Of a stretch of DNA of 64,000 nucleotides, positions 43,534 to 54,626 are shown piece after piece. Made by a program: the position numbers and the translations under genes. Below the pieces are notes generated by a model. The model ran no database searches and was not told the DNA's origin. It saw only the letters and a program-made list of their open reading frames with translations. The stretch covers positions 8,556,001-8,620,000 of the forward strand of contig JAHQIY010000002.1 in assembly GCA_019054805.1 (NCBI GenBank), given 5' to 3'. Within the stretch, counting starts at the first letter, position 1. Every line of letters starts with the position of its first letter. The DNA comes from Brachionus manjavacas (lineage: Eukaryota; Rotifera; Eurotatoria; Ploima; Brachionidae).

Positions 43534-45061
43534 TTAATTAGAACAGAGCTTGGTCTCGCACAAACCAGAACAATCACTTTCCAAAATGCATCTGTGCATC
43601 ATCTTCGGATCAAAATTCTTAAAAAAAATTATTTTCGTAAATAAAAATTTTACCAAAAAAATTTAAAAAAATACCTTGACAATTTCAGGTTCCAGAATCA
43701 CTTTGTATATAAAAAATTTATCATGAAAAAAGTTGGTTATTTGATCGGAAATGCGTGCAATTTGCTCTGTTTGGGAGGTTGAATTATCATCTTGAATCAC
43801 GAAATGCATCGATATACACAAATGGAATGGGTTAAATTCGTACAAATGAAGACTGTGAATATTCTTAATATCCGGTATTTTAGAAATTAAATCCGACTTA
43901 ATTTTTTGAATATCTATATAGGCTGGCACTGCTTGGGATAAAATAAGACAAGAACATTTTAAAATAGTTCCGAAGAAAAATAAATACAAAGCAATCATGA
44001 AAATTGACAAAATAGGGTCAATATTGATGATAGCAAAGTCCAAGACAGTTTTAACATGGTTTGCCTGATGCGCATGATCGTGCGGTGCCGACTCATTTAA
44101 AAGTCTGTGGCCGAATTCAGGATGGTCCAGTTCTTTGTGAATTTCAGCATCCAAGCTGTTCAGGAAGGCACATAAAATTGTAAACAGAGATCCAATCAAT
44201 AAGATGACTGTGTCTATAAGCTTTCTTTTACACTTGACCAAATCGCTTGCTGTGGATGACAAAAAAAATTTAATTAAAAATTCAAAATATTTTTTTATTT
44301 GGAAAAAAACCCAAAACTTACGAATTAAAAGAATGCAGTTTTCTTTTTTGATTTTAATATCGTTGAAAGGCTTGAACGATTTTGAATCTTGGGCTGTGCG
44401 GAAGGCTTCTTCAGGAATCAGAGATGTATCAGTTGATTTGGTTCGATTTTGATGTGAATTAAGCACTTTTTTAATCAAGATAATTTTTTTTTTCAATCTT
44501 TTTTCAAATATTACCTAAATAAATTAAAAAAATTAAAAAATCGCCAGCGAATGTCAGCGCCCCACAACTGACCATCATGGTTTCTTTAAATTTAAAGCCG
44601 TAAATTGTGTGCACATGGTGCAATTGGTCTTTGTTTTCGTCGATGTCGTGAATAGAATGGTGTCCTTGAATTTAAAAATAAAAAATATTAAAATTAATTT
44701 CTAATAAAATTACCTAGCAATTTTTGAATTGATTTTATTAGTGTCGAAAAGCAAACTGCACAAACAAATATGCTACTTATTAAATCGATCAAAATGCCAA
44801 ATCTAGAAGACTTGGAGCCATTTTTTTTTCTATAAATCTTTTTAAAAAAAAAAATTAATATTTAAATAAATGCATTATTTAATTAATTACCAAAAGCCTA
44901 GCTTTGATTAAATAAAAATTGAATTGAGATAGATTAATTAGAGCCGTGAGCGCCACAACCGAAGAATGGCACAGCAAACTGGTCACAAAATTCATCAAGG
45001 TCAAAATACATGTCAGCAGTAAAACCGATTTTAGCAGCAATTTAGGTCTGATATTTTCCAT
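43534..45061 (-). CDS. SLC30-like cation diffusion facilitator, metal site altered
   Basis: Six exons on the reverse strand: 45061-44891, 44837-44714, 44664-44515, 44465-44322, 44249-43675 and 43617-43534. All introns are GT-AG, 49 to 72 bases, and the joins keep frame, giving 415 residues. Six membrane segments are visible: about 8-30, 33-52, 64-88, 128-149, one starting LIDTVILLIGSLFTIL and one at INIDPILSIFMIALYLFFFG. The cytosolic C-terminal domain (ILSQAVPAYIDIQKIKSDL, NIHSLHLYEF, ISMHFVI) is typical of ZnT1/ZnT10-type SLC30 proteins, as is the Cys-rich end (RCILESDCSGLCETKLC). His-rich loops follow segments 3 and 5. The family exports zinc or manganese by proton exchange. The HxxxD metal ligands of segments 2 and 5 are not seen: the aligned positions read ALINLSQF and DTVILLIGS. 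It stands head-to-head with ZMYND10. Confidence 0.8.
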
Positions 45062-45706
45062 TTTAGTCCATTAATTAAAATCAAAAAAAAGACTAGACTT
45101 TATTTTCATATGATTGTTTTTTAAAAAAAGTGCAAAGTGGTTAAAGCTAAGTAAAACAAGGTATCTCAAGCGCTTTTTGAATTTATAAATTATTATGATT
45201 TCAGTATAATATGGTGAGATTAGATGAAAAACTAAATAAAAATTCAACTTTGCTTTTTATTTGAAAGCATAATTTGAACAAGCGAGGTAAGATCAGATAA
45301 ATTTTGACTAGAAATTGTTTAAGAATTTTCTTATCAGTTCTCTTAGCCCAGAAAATTTGTTTTCGTTGCACTAGATTCAGATTTTTTTGCATTTTTTCGC
45401 TTGAAAACCATCGGCGTATGCCAAATTTCATCAAATTATTTCAAAATTGTCTTGAAAAATTTATATTCTTAAAATTACGCATTACAAACATGGTAAATAA
45501 TTAATTTGGGAAATTTAGTATTTGAGTTCAAAATCATAATTTATAAAAATTATAAAATGGGAAAATTTCGTGGTCTGAGACACTTTTTTGTACATGGTGA
45601 TGTCTGGTTGCCATGGTAACATGAAAAAAAATCTGGAAAAATCTTGACCTCAGTTTTAAGTTAATTTTCAATTTAATTATTTATTTTGAACGACTGATTA
45701 AAAATA
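45062..45706. promoter_or_regulatory. Shared upstream region of the transporter and ZMYND10
   Basis: 645 bases between two divergent start codons. It holds an X-box (45607-45620) near the ZMYND10 side and a forkhead-like GTAAATA at 45493-45499. No coding frame or transposon seen. It could serve as a bidirectional promoter. Confidence 0.5.
45607..45620 (+). promoter_or_regulatory. RFX X-box
   Basis: GTTGCCATGGTAAC fits the X-box consensus GTNRCC-N(0-3)-RGYAAC exactly, with a 2-base spacer. It lies 87-100 bases upstream of the ZMYND10 ATG. RFX factors use this site to drive cilia genes across animals. Such a 12-position match is not expected often in DNA this rich in A and T. Confidence 0.75.
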
Positions 45707-48700
45707 ATGGCATCCCAAAATTCATCCCAAGGAAATGTGCTGCTGCCTACTGAAGTTGAGTGGTATGTTCAGTCGCTTCAGACCTTTTCTATTGAAGACA
45801 TCGGATCTAAAAAGTTCAATCTTAAAAAAAAAGTTTCGTTTTTTCTATTTTATTTTTCAGATGGTCTAATCAGCATGAATTCCTTGAAAAACTCAACATG
45901 CAAGCAATTGTAAGCGCATCAGCAAACGAGACAGAATATGTTAAAGATTCGCTGGTCACTTTTGAAAAAGTAAATTTTCAACAACAGAAAATTACAATTT
46001 TGAACAATTTTTAAAATTTTAAGATGCCAATTTTGATCCATGAACTGATCACAATTGAGCTCTGGAACGAAAAGATATTTTCCCAGCTGTTCAAAATTGA
46101 CTTCAAACCAAAAAATTCCTTTATTATTTATCTAATTGTAAATGACTAAATTTCTTAATTCGAAAAGAATTTTTTAATTTTTTTTAGTTGTATCATGAAG
46201 CTACATTGGTGAACCTGCTCGAAACTGTTCTCTATCATTCGGATGTAGTTCAATCAATGGAAGACTCCATTTATGATCTCATCGATTACATCCAAAGGAA
46301 AATGTCCCACCAATTAAGAAAGTATGTATTTTGAATTTTTATTAATTTCTTAAAGTGTTTCAGTTTTAATAGAAAATTTATCAAGGAAAATATTTTTTTG
46401 AATCCAAAATCCGTGATAATTTAAAAAAAATAGAATAACAATTTAAATTTTTCAAATGACTTGACTTTTAAATTTGCTAGTCAGCTAAAAAAAAGTCTAA
46501 ATTAAAAAGTTTTAAATCATCTTAATTCCAAAATTACAGCTTTAAAGCTTTCTATCTTAGAGTAAATTTTTTCTAAACGAAAAATATCAAAATCAAAAAT
46601 TTTATCGAAAATAACTTAAAAATATGTAAATTCTAATTTAGTTGGATTAGTTTAGTGTTTGGACCATTTGCCTTTGACTTTTGGGTCAACTAATTCTTCA
46701 TTTTCAAATTGCTGTTTAAAGGTCCTTACGTTAGCTTACTGGATTTTAATCTAATTTAAATTCCAAATGAGCCTTATTTACTCCTAAAAGTTACTCAAAA
46801 ACTTCTTCAATATCTTTTTTTTTTAATCTATTTTAGTTTTTTAAGTCAGATTATTTATAATTTTAATTTGAAAATTTTATTTAGAAAATTTACAACATTA
46901 ATATAAGCAATAAAAATTAAGCAATTTTATTTTCTTTGATAAAAAATAATAAATCGTCCATTTGTTTGAGCTGTTGTTTTTTTTTGTTAAAAAATTTTTT
47001 TCAGAAATTATCAGAAGTAGTTTTAGATCGATTCAAATAAAAAAATCGAAAAAATCAAATATCACAAATCAAAATCCCAAATCTTTCTACTTATTATAAT
47101 TTTTGTTAATTTTATCAAAATTAAATTATTTTAGGATTTAAAAATCAATTTTTTTTTAAATTTTCTATGAATTGATGCATCATCCAAAAATTTAATTGAT
47201 TTTTTACTTAGTCAAATTTTAGACATCAAAGACAAATTATTTTAAATTGACACAAAAAAGCCAAAAAGAAAGAAAGAATTTTTGAAATCTTGTGAGTTGA
47301 ATATAGGTAAAAAATCAGTAAATCCCCTTTAAAATTTGATAATACTTTATGTTAGGATAAGTCATAAAATTTTGATGCCCTTTGGTCTTTGGCCATCTTT
47401 CAGTAGCCTTTTTGATTCCTCTTTTGAACCATTTTTAGAGTTAAAAAAACTCACCTCATCGAGTTTAAACTTGATGAGGTGAGTTTAAAACGATACTAAT
47501 ACCGTTCTCTATATTCTTTAAGACTAGAAGCACCAAAACGAGTCAAAATGACTTGTTTTAATAGAATCTAATGGATAAAAATGGATAATAATTTATTATT
47601 TGGATAAATCTATTCAAAACTTAATTTTAATTGAGTAAAAATAAAAATTTGGATAAAAAAAAGTATCTTGCAAAAATTTTATCTTCTACTGAATTCATTC
47701 CTTTTTGAACCAATTTTTCGTCTTTCATGTAAAATACGCAAATTTTTGCATTTTTTAAATTTGCTTATCTTCGTTCAAGTATTAGGATTTAAGTCAGTTT
47801 TTAAAGATTTGTATACTTTTTATAAATATTTTATGACTCATCCATTGATTTTGTAGATAAATTCAAAATTTTAATTAAAGAAAAATTTTTTACACCCAGG
47901 GTTCCAAAAATAGCAAACCCTTTAAAGAGTTGTTGTTCTTTAAGACTCAAAATCTCAAAAATAAAACTTAAATATACTAAAAAAGTATATATATTCTGAA
48001 AGAGCATAAAATTCTCTACATGCTAATGTAATTTGAAAAAAAAAAATGTGGCGGTTTTTGTTGGCTTAAAAAATGAAAAAAAATGCTTTTTCCGGTTCAA
48101 ATCGTATCTCCTCCGAGGGATCAATTATGACCCAACTTTTTTTTTAACAAAAAATCTAGACAAAATTCTGAAATTCTGAACAAATCTATGGTTTTACTTT
48201 TTTACTTAATTGCTTTATTTTTCTTAAAAAATCTCTTCATATCATGTGATTATTAACAAATTTGTATATTAATATTCTTTTGATATTTTTTTTCTAAATT
48301 TTAGTAAAAACTTACTTTAGTTTAAATAAGATTTCGTGAAAAATGCCTAAAAAATCAAAATATAATCAGTCTCGTGATAATCTGATGAATCGGAAAATGA
48401 AGACTTTTTCCCAGAAGAAGAGATGGTGACCGAAAACTAAATGGCCGAAAACTCCTAAGTAACTAACACGAGATTGATTATATTTTGATTTTTAGGCATT
48501 TTTCAGGAAATTTTATTTAAACTTAAGTAAGTTTTTACTAAAATTTAGAAAAAAAATTCAAATAGCACTAAAGTTTTGAATTTCGTGATCTTTAATTGTT
48601 AAATTTTTTTAAAAAGATTTTTCTGATAGCTTGCTTTTGTCTTCAAAATTAGTTTGATTTTTTAAAGACAAAAAAAAATTTATAAATATCAACTAAATGG

Positions 48701-51700
48701 TTTCAACTAAAGAAAAATAATACATGTGATCTATTTAAAAAAAAAAAACATATTTTTCTTCTTTAAAATCTTATCGTATTCATCAATTTTAACAACTTCT
48801 GTTATATATTTATCGTTATCCTTTTTTAACTGTGATGCATTTTTTAATATTTTATCTTTTTTAACCAGCTGCAAGATGCTTGTTTCTTCATATTTTGAAT
48901 AAAATTCCTCTATTTTAGAAATGACATAATTCTTTTCGAATTCAAAATCAAAAGCTAAATCAGATAAGGACGCAGTTAAGAATGGCTATACCTTAACTAA
49001 AAATGAGCTGAAGCGTAACTTTCAGGAGATTAAGTAAAGCGTTCAAAGTAAAGGAAGTAATTCCACTTTCAATCTGACGGTTAAAATCGTCCAAAAGACT
49101 AGCAAATTAATTTAAAAAAAATAATATTTTTATCACAAATAATTTTATTCTAATTAAAGCTTTAAATTTAAAATATCTAAAAAGAAAAGTTAAGTTTAAT
49201 CAAAAAATGATCTTAATATTTATTTAATAACACAAATTAAATGCAATTTTCACAGTGTAAGTCTTAAGACTTTCGTAAAATATTTTACGACAGTTTTTCT
49301 ATCATTAATAATTGTTATAAAACTAGTTGTATTTTGAAACAATTTTTGCTCCAAGGTTCACCGCCGCTACCTTACACTATCTTGTTTTTTCACTCAATTT
49401 TCAAATACAGTGCTGCTACGATACCTTGAATTTACTAAATTTTACGTAAATTATGGTAAATTCACGATATTTTACCATATTAACCGTAAAATATGGTGAT
49501 CTAAAAAAGGGTATTTTTCGTAAAATAACGATAATTATCGTAAAATACCGATAATTATTGTAAAATTCAGTGAAAAAAAAATTTCTCGAAAAAAACGATA
49601 TTCATAAAAAAAAAATTTTTTTTTTGAATTTTTGTAAAAGGAAAAAAAAAATTTGATTGAATTTTGTGACAAATATTTACGCAAATTTCTGTAAATTTTT
49701 GTAGAAAAAGGTAAAAAATGGTAAAAATTAAACCAAAAAGGAAAAAAGAATTAATTTTACAATTATTTGTTTTCTCAAATCAGTAAATAATGTTTAAATA
49801 TTAATTTTCATAATTTGTTTAAAATAATTTGAATGAAATAATAAAAAATCCATTTTTCCTTTTTTGTTGAATTTTTACCATTTTTTACCTTTTTTTACAA
49901 AAATTTACCGAAATTTACGTAAATATTTGTCACAAAATTCAATCAAATTTTTTTATTTCCTTTTTTAAAAAAAATTTAAAATTGGATTTAAAATTTTAAA
50001 ATTTCAAATTTCAAATTAATTTAAAATTTCAAATTTAAAATTTTGGAAATTTTTTTTCACTGAATTTTACACTAATTATCGTTATTTTACGAAAAATACC
50101 CTTTTTTAGATTACCATAATTTACGTAGAATATGGTGAATTCAAGGTATCGTAGCAGCACTGTACTTAAAACCCTTTTATTAACTTTTTTTAATTTCAAT
50201 TTATTTCAAAATTTTCATTTTTTGATTTATTTTTATTTATTTTTTCTGTTTATTATTTTAACTTAGTAAAAAAAAAACCTTTTTTTTTTCCCAACTGATC
50301 TTTAATTGATTTTTTAAAATATTAATTTGAAAATTTTAAAGACCAATTTAAAATCTAAATTAAAGCATGCAAATTATGGCTTTAAATGATATTTTAATGT
50401 TTATTAAAATGTATTACAGCGAAACAAAGTTAAATTTTGTATTGCAAAATTTCAAAATATTGATTTAGATTTTAGTTTTCTTCAGATAAATTTAATATTA
50501 TTTTCCTCCTAATTAAAGATTAAACAAATCATGTTTAATTGAATTTGATCATAAACTTCAAATTTCCGAAAAATTTGCTAAATAAATTAAAATATTTTTA
50601 AAAATATTGCGGTTTATATTTAATCCTCAAATATATAAATTGCAATGAAGATGAATTAGTCTAAGGTGTTGATTTCTTCGTTTTTTAAAAATTGTCAATA
50701 GTTAATTTCGAAAATCAATCTAAAATCTAAATTCGATGATGTATCAATTCATAGAAAATTAAAAAACAAGACAAAACTAATAGAAATATATTTTAATAGA
50801 GGAATATTTTATAGATAGATAAAGAAAAATTAATTAATTAAAGTTGTTTTTTAGAATAAATTTTTAATTGATTAGCACTAAAAAAACGAACACAATTAAT
50901 AAAACAAAATAAGTTACTACTGAAATTTATTTTTATCAAATTAAAATTTGTATTTTTTTAAATTTTTGAAAAATTTTAAACATTTTTCCAATTTATTACC
51001 TATCAGAAATTACAAGTGATTTTTGTTCTGAAAAAAATTCAATAATAAATTTTTTCTATTTTTTTCATTAAAAATTTATGAAAAAAAATTCGATGAATTG
51101 TACGTTTACCAAATTTTCAATTAATTCTTTTCCACTTAACTTTTACAATAAGATTCAAGATTAAAAATTCGAAAATATTTTTTTTGGTAATAACTTTATT
51201 TTGTTTTTATGGAAATTTTAGTTTTCAATTGGATCGAGAAGCTAGCAAAGCAAAAATTAAAAGTATTGAACATGACCACCATTCCGATGATCCTTTGAGC
51301 GAGCTAAGTGAACAAAACCGAAAGATTCAGTTCGAAATAGTCATGAAATTGTATTCAATTATAAGATACATAATTGATAATCTTTCAAAGTAATTTAAAA
51401 AAAAAAAAAAATTTTTTTTGAATTTTTAAATCCAAAATTTTAGTCTTCCATTCGGTGTGACTAATCGAATATTGAATAAGCATGACTTTGTTTTGATATT
51501 AACTCAATCGATTGATTTCTCTCTATGGTCCAAAACAGATAAAGACGGCAAGTTGTCCAAGTACATCGAGAACAAGTGGAAGCCCATATCAGCAAATGAC
51601 AGGTTTCAATTGACCAAAATAGAGGGTCAAATATGGATTGCTTTGTACGAGCTTCTCTTAAATCCTCAATGCCTTCAGAAATATGATTACACCGAGTTTA

Positions 51701-52179
51701 AAAAAAATCAAGTCCTAAAGCTGAGAAGTCATTTGAACGAGATAGTTATTGACCAGATTCCCAATTTGTCTCATTTACAAAGGTTCCTAGAGCAATTGGC
51801 AATCAGTGAACCACCTGCTTACAAATCGGATCTGATTATTGAACCAGTGGCCGAAATTTACGAAGGCATTGTGGCCAAGTACAAAGGAAAATGGAAAGAT
51901 TTGGCCAAAGATCAAGCTAACACTGTTCTAAATCCGGATGATAAGGAAATACAAGAAAAAGCAAAGCGATGGACAGAGGCCTTTAGCAATGAGGTGCTAG
52001 AGTCATTGATTGATGAGCCAGCGAGATGCGGCGAGTGTGGTCAGCCAGCGCCAAAACGATGCTCCCGATGTCAGAATGAATGGTATTGTAGGCGGGAATG
52101 CCAAGTGAAAAATTGGCCTAAACACAAAAAAGCATGCGATTTAATCTTTGAGACTATTAAAACAATTTCTAAAAAATAA
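45707..52179 (+). CDS. ZMYND10: ZMYND10, dynein-arm assembly factor
   Basis: Six exons: 45707-45813, 45861-45969, 46024-46137, 46188-46321, 51222-51389 and 51444-52179. The joins keep frame and give 455 residues, close to the vertebrate length. ZMYND10 is a cytoplasmic co-chaperone needed to preassemble axonemal dynein arms; its loss causes immotile cilia. Diagnostic stretches are [65 protein letters not shown], and the C-terminal MYND finger. The finger begins [20 protein letters not shown] and ends [15 protein letters not shown], with all zinc ligands present. Four introns are 47 to 54 bases; intron 4 (46322-51221) is 4.9 kb and full of inverted-repeat elements. Only the start of exon 1 is poorly conserved. 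Confidence 0.95.
47447..47486. repeat. 40-base near-perfect palindrome
   Basis: AAACTCACCTCATC and GATGAGGTGAGTTT flank GAGTTTAAACTT; a single mismatched pair interrupts the whole. May be a decayed minimal transposon or a transcribed hairpin. Confidence 0.6.
48281..48570. mobile_element. Inverted-repeat element with about 100-base arms
   Basis: The left arm (TTTTTTTCTAAATTTTAGTA ... AATGCCTAAAAA ... TATAATCAGTCTCG) recurs inverted at 48462-48570 with few mismatches. The short centre reads [19 protein letters not shown] in one frame, an acidic stretch like the N-termini of some transposases. Confidence 0.6.
49408..50162. mobile_element. Mariner-type foldback MITE, 755 bases
   Basis: Starts CAGTGCTGCTACGATACC and ends with its exact inverse; flanked by TA (49406-49407, 50163-50164). 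Inverted similarity continues almost to the middle, so each arm is about 350 bases around a loop of roughly 50 to 100 bases. Non-coding. Confidence 0.85.
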
Positions 52180-52590
52180 TTTTTTTTTCATCAATAAAAA
52201 CTTAAAAATTGAATGGTTTTGGAAATTAATAGTTATTAAATTGAAAATATTTTTATGAGGATGTTTTTATTTTAATTTTTTTACAAGAAAAAATCTGAAA
52301 AATAAAAAAGTTTTTGACAAGTAATAAACTAATTTGACTTAGTATAGCCTAAAAATTATTATTTTATTTACTAATCAATTCAATTTTCTAAATAATTTTT
52401 AATAGTCAAATATAAAATAAATAATACAAGAAATGTTTTATTAATATTAATTAAATTAATATTCTAAATTAAATTTGCTCAAATAAAATTTTTTTCAAAA
52501 TTTGATATTTTTTGATGGACGCCAGTAAAAATTACCACAAAAATAAGGAAAATTTCCACCAAATATTTAAAAAAAAACTAACGTAATTAC
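52180..52590. other. AT-rich spacer downstream of ZMYND10
   Basis: AATAAA at about 52193 is a likely poly(A) signal of ZMYND10. Otherwise nothing seen. Confidence 0.5.
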
Positions 52591-52675
52591 TCGGGTTTTA
52601 TGACATGTCATAAATAAAATAGTGACATGTCTTTATATATCGAATAGTGGTTGAAAATTTCGATTTATGACATGT

Positions 52676-53357
52676 CATAAAACTCGAAAACACCCCTAAA
52701 AATCAATTTTTACTAAAAAATAGTAACCCTAATAGTGACATGTCACAAAACAGGAAGAGTCTCTAATTGAAGTGTATTAATTGCATATGATTTCGGATTT
52801 GTGTGAAAGACGTATATATGTGCATTGATCCCAGATCCATTTTTGCAATGTTTGATCCCAAAAAGGGATCAGCTGCACAGACATCATCATCTAAAAGACA
52901 TTCTAAAAAAAATGATACAAGTCCGAAACCTTTCAATTATTCAAATGAAGTCATTAGTTTGGATTCAAAGAAATGTTTTAGATGTAAATCTTCTTTAAGA
53001 TCAAGTAAATATCAAGACTCATGGCTATCATGCCAAAGTTGTGACAATTGGGTCTGTGATAATTGTTGGCCAAAGGGTTTGAGACCTAATCAATCTTTCT
53101 ATTGTATAAATTGTAAATATTTTAGTCTTAACGAATCGTTCAAGTATTTTTTTACCCGGAAATAGCTTTTTTAGAAAATAATAATAATAATATTAAATAT
53201 AAAACAAATCTAATTTTAATAATTTCTTTTATTATTGGTCTTACAAGAATTTACATAAAGTAAAAACCTTATATTTTCTGGTTTTGTGACATGTCACTAT
53301 TACGGTTACTATTTTTTAGTAAAAATTGATTCTTAGGGCTATTTTCGAGTTTATCTA
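52676..53357. mobile_element. DNA transposon remnant with 78-base inverted repeats
   Basis: The left stretch AACTCGAAAACACCCCTAAAA...AGTGACATGTCACAAAAC (52678-52752) recurs inverted at 53280-53355 with few mismatches. The palindrome TGACATGTCA appears at both arms and further out at 52597 and 52662, so the true left end may be near 52590. One open frame lies between the arms. Confidence 0.65.
52818..53165 (+). CDS. C8 PHD-like zinc-finger protein, transposon-borne
   Basis: 115 codons from the ATG at 52818 (the frame opens at 52803 with GTG). A Ser/Lys-rich start precedes eight Cys at residues 53, 56, 72, 75, 80, 83, 96 and 99: C-x2-C-x15-C-x2-C-x4-C-x2-C-x12-C-x2-C. That is PHD spacing with Cys in the usual His place. 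Two Trp (WLSCQSCDNWVC) sit where PHD fingers have aromatic residues. Several pogo-like and other transposases end in such fingers. Because it lies between 78-base inverted repeats it is probably the last exon or a relic of a transposase. It could also be a captured host exon. No DDE core is visible. Confidence 0.5.
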   Translation: MCIDPRSIFAMFDPKKGSAAQTSSSKRHSKKNDTSPKPFNYSNEVISLDSKKCFRCKSSLRSSKYQDSWLSCQSCDNWVCDNCWPKGLRPNQSFYCINCKYFSLNESFKYFFTRK

Positions 53358-53382
53358 AATGATTAAAATTTGAAAAATAATT

Positions 53383-53656
53383 TGTAACCGGTTTATAATA
53401 AACAATGTTTAATCTTTAAAAGCTTTATTTAAGATATTGAACGTTCTGAAGCTCTGAGAATGGAATTCTTATTTATACCTATATGCTCGTGTCAAGAACA
53501 CGAGCTTATAATTAAGTCAAGATGTGAGCTTAGTGCTTAATGCATATGTCAGCATTTCGAAGCGTCTAACTTCTGAGATACGTGACAAGTATAATTCTTA
53601 CTTATCTTTGTGCATCAGTTGACAAGCTGATGAATAAGTGATTATTCAGGGTAACA
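53383..53656 (+). mobile_element. Solo LTR, full length, AATT target duplication
   Basis: Begins TGTAACCGGTTTATAATAAA, ends GGTAACA, flanked by AATT at 53379-53382 and 53657-53660. The TTATAATAAA near the start may be its promoter. Same family as 12882-13088. The orientation given assumes the TG end is 5'. Confidence 0.85.
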
Positions 53657-53925
53657 AATTACTTTGAATTTTTATTCAAGTAATTTTTTCTTTTGAAATT
53701 TTTAAATAATAAATCGTCACTTTAAATTGTTTAAGATTCCTGATTCACTGATACCCTTGGTAGATATCGATATAATATGGATGCTTCTGCGAAGTATTTA
53801 TTTTAAAAATATCGATATTTTCTATTGATTTTGATTATCGATATCAAACCCTACTTAATTTTAAAACTAAAAGTTAGAATAAAATTTCAGTTTTGAGTGA
53901 ATTAAGTTTTGAATCAGTTAAATGT

Positions 53926-54626
53926 TTATGTTTTATTGTTAATAGCGTTACCAACACATTTATTTTGATTATCATTACAGCTGGAGAAACATTGAACATT
54001 GTCATTACAATAGACATTTTGATCCCTAACACATCTGTATGGGTTAGTTGCTACAGCTATGTAAAGATCTGATGATAAGCATCTAGGGAAAAAATTTAAA
54101 ATTAATATTCTTCTTTTTTTCTCAAATATACTTGCAAATTCCAACATTACAATATGTTGTTTTGTAAATAGTTGTTTTATTTTGACTAGTACCATAAATC
54201 GCTGATCCATCACAATCAGAATCAGTCGAACATGGCTCATCCACTTTACTAACTTTAAAAACAAATATAAATTTAATTAAAAGTTTAAGCATTTATCTGT
54301 CTACATAATTTAACTGTAACTTCTTTCGCTGTGACAGTTGAATCATTCAAAAAATTTTCAAACGAGGTGAAAATTTTAGCTGTTTCAGTTGAAGTTGAAC
54401 TAGAGTCTTGGGAAGTCAAATGATTTTCAGTTGAAGTTGAACTTTTTTCTTGGGTTGTAGAATAAGATTTGGTGGATACTGATGAGTAATTGGTTTCAGC
54501 ACATGAACTTTTTGTCTCATCGACATGTTTACGAAAAAGAAGACAAATAGATCCCAGTAAAAGTAGATAGAAAATGGTAAAGTCCACTATTGCAGTATAT
54601 GTCAGAATGCACAGTTTATTAGACAT
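53926..54626 (-). CDS. Membrane-anchored Cys-rich (EB-like) protein
   Basis: Three exons on the reverse strand: 54626-54305, 54252-54132 and 54082-53926, introns 52 and 49 bases (GT-AG). The joins keep frame and give 199 residues. A hydrophobic segment near the start (about residues 5-31, ILTYTAIVDFTIFYLLLLGS) acts as signal or anchor. A Ser/Thr-rich stalk with repeated STSTE and SSSTSTETA follows. The C-terminal domain has Cys spacing EPCSTDSDC ... YCNVGICKCLSS ... YRCV ... YCNDNVQCFSSC, like EB or similar small disulfide-rich extracellular modules. The stalk is likely O-glycosylated. Likely a cell-surface or secreted protein. I know no named orthologue. Confidence 0.7.

Larger units (their letters stand above)
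46322..51221 (+). other. Giant fourth intron of ZMYND10
   Basis: Donor GTATGT, acceptor TTTTAG. It contains a 40-base palindrome (47447-47486), an inverted-repeat element (48281-48570) and a 755-base foldback (49408-50162). The remainder is A/T-rich without readable frames. About 100 times longer than the gene's other introns. Confidence 0.8.

Noticed and set aside
47668..47856. Small frame in the ZMYND10 intron
   Set aside because: Phe/Leu-rich composition, no similarity, inside an intron; unlikely to be coding.
48080..48120. tRNA-like GGTTCAAATC
   Set aside because: No acceptor or anticodon stems could be formed around it; no tRNA or rRNA gene was found in the window.
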